From: Nitrospiria bacterium
GTDB lineage: Bacteria > Nitrospirota > UBA9217
DNA length: 55,789 nt
NCBI GenBank assembly: GCA_919902495.1
Contig: CAKKRC010000026.1
Coordinates: 1-55,789 of the forward strand
Direction of reading: 5' to 3'
In this document: positions 53,720 through 55,789 of the stretch, piece after piece
Layout of the letters: each line of letters begins with the position of its first letter
Numbering within the stretch: the first letter of the stretch is position 1
Notes under the pieces: model-generated
Told to the model about the DNA's origin: nothing
The model's input: the letters and a program-made list of their open reading frames with translations, nothing else
Databases searched by the model: none
Translations under genes and position numbers: made by a program

Positions 53720-54295
53720 ATGAGGAGAGCCCTGTTGTTGACCGCCATTGTGGGTTTGGCCCTTGCGGGCTGTTCGCCCGTATTGAACCGCGACCTGATG
53801 AACAAGGGCGCCCGGGAGTTCCAGTTATCCCATCTCGTGGAGACGCCCGAGGTGTTCAAGGACCACCTCTTCATCCTGGGCGGGGTGATCGTGGATACGA
53901 AGCTCACGGAGAAGGGCTCCCAGATCGAGGCGCTGTTCATTCCGGTGAACGCATCCGGCTACCTCAGGGATTCCACGCGGCATCAGGGGAGGTTCCTGGC
54001 GGTCTATTCCCGGTCGAAGGGCATCCTGGACCCCCTGATCTACAAAAAAGGGCGGGAGATAACGCTGGCAGGGGACTTTGTGGAAGTGCGGAAGGGGAAG
54101 ATCGACGAGATGGAATACTCCTATCCGGTGTTCGAGGTCCGGCAGGTCCATCTCTGGGAAGAGTACAGGGATCACCCCTACGTCTGGCCCTATCCGTATC
54201 CTTACTATAATCCCTACTACTACCGTTCCCCGTTCCTCTATGACCCGTGGGGACGGCCCTATCCGGGCCCCTACTGGCCGCCGCCTCCGTGGTAG
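53720..54295 (+). CDS. Slp-family outer-membrane lipoprotein
   Basis: 191 residues. Lipobox GLALAGC sets the mature N-terminal Cys. The Slp-like domain covers about 25-155 (HLVETPEVFKDHLFILGGVI, GRFLAVYSRSKGILDP, YSYPVFEVRQVHLWEE). The last ~45 residues are rich in Tyr, Pro and Trp (YPYPYYNPYYYRSPF) and are probably extended at the surface. Slp proteins are induced on starvation or stress in some bacteria; function is unknown. A GGAG ribosome site is present. It follows the sensor gene on the same strand by 27 bp. Confidence 0.87.
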   Translation: MRRALLLTAIVGLALAGCSPVLNRDLMNKGAREFQLSHLVETPEVFKDHLFILGGVIVDTKLTEKGSQIEALFIPVNASGYLRDSTRHQGRFLAVYSRSKGILDPLIYKKGREITLAGDFVEVRKGKIDEMEYSYPVFEVRQVHLWEEYRDHPYVWPYPYPYYNPYYYRSPFLYDPWGRPYPGPYWPPPPW

Positions 54296-54364
54296 GTCTG
54301 TTTATGGATAATCGGAACGCTAAAGGGCGTCTCTCGCAGAGCACGCAGAGTTGAACTTGCAATT

Positions 54365-54461
54365 CCCTCCCCCTTGATGGGGGAGGTCAGGTGGGGGTGA
54401 TGAGCACGAACGCCTGATACTTCACCCTCCCCCTTAGTCCCCTCCCATCGAAGGGAGGGGA
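54365..54461. repeat. inverted CCCTCCCCCTT-type dispersed repeat
   Basis: CCCTCCCCCTTGATGGGGGA and its inverted relative (CCCTCCCCCTTAGTCCCCT...GGGAGGGG) lie about 20 bp apart. This matches a repeat family common in bacterial genomes. The rest of the ~245-bp gap shows nothing else. Confidence 0.72.
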
Positions 54462-54540
54462 GATTTTCACCATTATCTCGCTGACAATCCCGTTTTTCAG
54501 TCTTGCCATTTCCCCTGATTTGTAATAATCTCTTTTCACC

Positions 54541-55761
54541 ATGAGCGCACCCAAGCAGAGCGGGGAACGACCCATCCCGTGCCCTCCCGAGGTCCTCACC
54601 CTCGTCGAACATTTCGAGCGGAACCGCGACGACTACAGATCCGGCCAGTACAACGAAGCCCAACTCCGGCAGCAATTTCTCAATCCCCTGTTCGAGGCCC
54701 TCGGCTGGGACATGGCCAACAGGGCGGGCTATGCCGAGGCGTACAAAGAGGTTATCCACGAAGACGCCATCAAGATCGGCAAAGAGACCAAAGCGCCTGA
54801 CTACTGCTTCCGCATCGGCGGCACCCGCAAGTTCTTTCTCGAAGCAAAAAAACCATCGGTATTCATAAAAGAAGACATCCCCGCGGCCTTCCAGCTGCGC
54901 AGATACGCCTGGTCAGCCAAACTCCCGCTTAGCATCCTGTGCGACTTCGAGGAATTCGCGGTCTACGACACCCGCATCAAGCCCGACCGGAATGACAAGG
55001 CCTCAACCGCCCGCATCAACTACTTTACCTATAAAGATTACGCCGAGAAATGGGGCGAGATCGTCTCCGTCTTCTCCAAGGACGCCGTTCTTAGGGGCTC
55101 ATTCGACAAGTACGCCGAGACCACCCGTCTCAAAAAAGGTACGGCGACCGTTGACGATGCGTTCCTGACCGAGATCGAGGATTGGCGCGACCTGCTTGCC
55201 AAGAACATCGCCCTCCGGAATGCCGATCTTACCACGCGTGAGTTGAACTTCTCCGTCCAGCGCACCATCGACCGCATCGTGTTTCTGCGCATCTGCGAGG
55301 ACCGGGGCATCGAGGAATACGGCAGACTCCAGGCCCTCCAGAACGGGACCAATGCCTATAAGCGCCTCGTCCAGCTTTTCTCCCAGGCAGACGACCGGTA
55401 CAACTCCGGCCTGTTCCATTTCCAAAAAGAAAAAGACCGCCACGAAGAACCCGACACCCTCACCACAAAGATCGAGATCGACGACAAACCTTTAAAAGAT
55501 ATTATCAAGCGGCTCTACTATCCTGAAAGCCCCTACGAATTCTCCGTCCTCTCCGCTGACATCCTCGGCCAGGTGTACGAGCAGTTCCTCGGCAAGGTCA
55601 TCCGACTCACCGCAGGGCATCAGGCAAAGGTGGAGGAAAAACCCGAGGTTCGGAAAGCAGGCGGTGTTTACTACACGCCGAAGTACATCGTCGATTACAT
55701 CGTGAAGAATACGGTAGGGCGGTTGTTGGGCGGCGCGGATCGGGGATCGGAGGTCAGTTAG
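54541..55761 (+). CDS. N-terminal part of a type II restriction-modification protein, ended by a 7-bp array
   Basis: 406 residues up to a TAG. The N-terminal nuclease-like region (about 30-160) has the PD-(D/E)xK-type signature APDYCFRIGGTRKFFLEAKKP. A helical linker follows (NFSVQRTIDRIVFLRICEDRGIEEYG), then SADILGQVYEQFLGK and the start of the methylase domain, GGVYYTPKYIVDYIVKNTVG. Eco57I-type proteins continue from here into a full DNA adenine methylase (DPACGSG and NPPY motifs), which is missing before the stop. The stop lies in repeat DNA, so the gene may be a broken or truncated copy, or may resume beyond the window. No ribosome site is visible before the ATG. Confidence 0.82.
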   Translation: MSAPKQSGERPIPCPPEVLTLVEHFERNRDDYRSGQYNEAQLRQQFLNPLFEALGWDMANRAGYAEAYKEVIHEDAIKIGKETKAPDYCFRIGGTRKFFLEAKKPSVFIKEDIPAAFQLRRYAWSAKLPLSILCDFEEFAVYDTRIKPDRNDKASTARINYFTYKDYAEKWGEIVSVFSKDAVLRGSFDKYAETTRLKKGTATVDDAFLTEIEDWRDLLAKNIALRNADLTTRELNFSVQRTIDRIVFLRICEDRGIEEYGRLQALQNGTNAYKRLVQLFSQADDRYNSGLFHFQKEKDRHEEPDTLTTKIEIDDKPLKDIIKRLYYPESPYEFSVLSADILGQVYEQFLGKVIRLTAGHQAKVEEKPEVRKAGGVYYTPKYIVDYIVKNTVGRLLGGADRGSEVS

Positions 55762-55785
55762 CAGGAATCGGGGATCGGCCGGCCG
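55737..55785. repeat. 7-bp array (GGATCGG type) inside the restriction gene
   Basis: Seven units: GGATCGG, GGATCGG, AGGTCAG, TTAGCAG, GAATCGG, GGATCGG, CCGGCCG. It continues to the window edge. The TAG stop is in TTAGCAG. Confidence 0.82.
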
Positions 55786-55789
55786 GGGA

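Overview
The window comes from a GC-rich, Gram-negative-type anaerobe with the dissimilatory sulfate-reduction module sat, aprBA and qmoABC. Lipoproteins, a c-type cytochrome, mreBCD and a proton-pumping pyrophosphatase fit a sulfate-reducing or sulfur-oxidising bacterium. Gene order (adk-sat-aprBA-qmoABC, no qmoD visible) and the many FHA, vWA and PAS proteins suggest Nitrospirota or a related Desulfobacterota lineage. This is inference; no rRNA or ribosomal protein gene is present to settle it. No dsr gene is in the window.

Layout. 1-7.9 kb (minus): a partial B12/radical SAM protein, then a rod-shape operon read mreB-mreC-mreD-mrdA(PBP2)-rodA, with an RDD membrane protein upstream. 7.9-8.47 kb: a gene-free stretch with strong hairpins. 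8.5-16.9 kb: an HD protein, a hybrid histidine kinase with a cupin, a PAS-GGDEF cyclase, a cold-shock protein with a structured leader, an acyl-CoA ligase and a c-type cytochrome. 16.9-28.9 kb: a phospho-signalling island with two Ser/Thr kinases, two PP2C phosphatases, two stand-alone FHA proteins, an FHA-sigma54 activator, a membrane FHA-vWA-FHA-zinc-ribbon protein, a second vWA protein and a 41-residue membrane microprotein. 29.2-42.5 kb (plus): rdgB, then adk, sat, aprBA, qmoABC, a CBS-pair protein and hppA. 42.8-49.1 kb: two HD proteins, a YkgJ-type Cys-rich protein, guaA, an ATP-grasp enzyme and an esterase. 49.2-55.8 kb: a TauE-type permease, a glutaredoxin/FTR-like pair, a binding lipoprotein with a membrane PAS sensor, a Slp-like lipoprotein, and the N-terminal part of a restriction-modification protein.

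How the genes fit together. Sat uses ATP and sulfate to give APS and PPi. HppA can turn PPi hydrolysis into proton motive force. AprBA reduces APS to sulfite and AMP with electrons passed from menaquinol by QmoABC. Adenylate kinase recycles the AMP. The CBS protein between qmoC and hppA could sense adenylates. In the signalling island, kinases and phosphatases would set phosphothreonine marks read by FHA domains, with vWA domains as scaffolds and the FHA-sigma54 activator as a transcriptional output.

A second theme is repeat DNA. Many intergenic gaps carry short arrays with an exact 7-bp period but a different unit sequence at each site, often as inverted arms. Two 105-bp near-identical palindromic elements sit inside the signalling island, a three-copy hairpin shows a compensatory base-pair change, and several REP-like elements occur. 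One 7-bp array lies inside the restriction-modification gene and supplies its stop codon.
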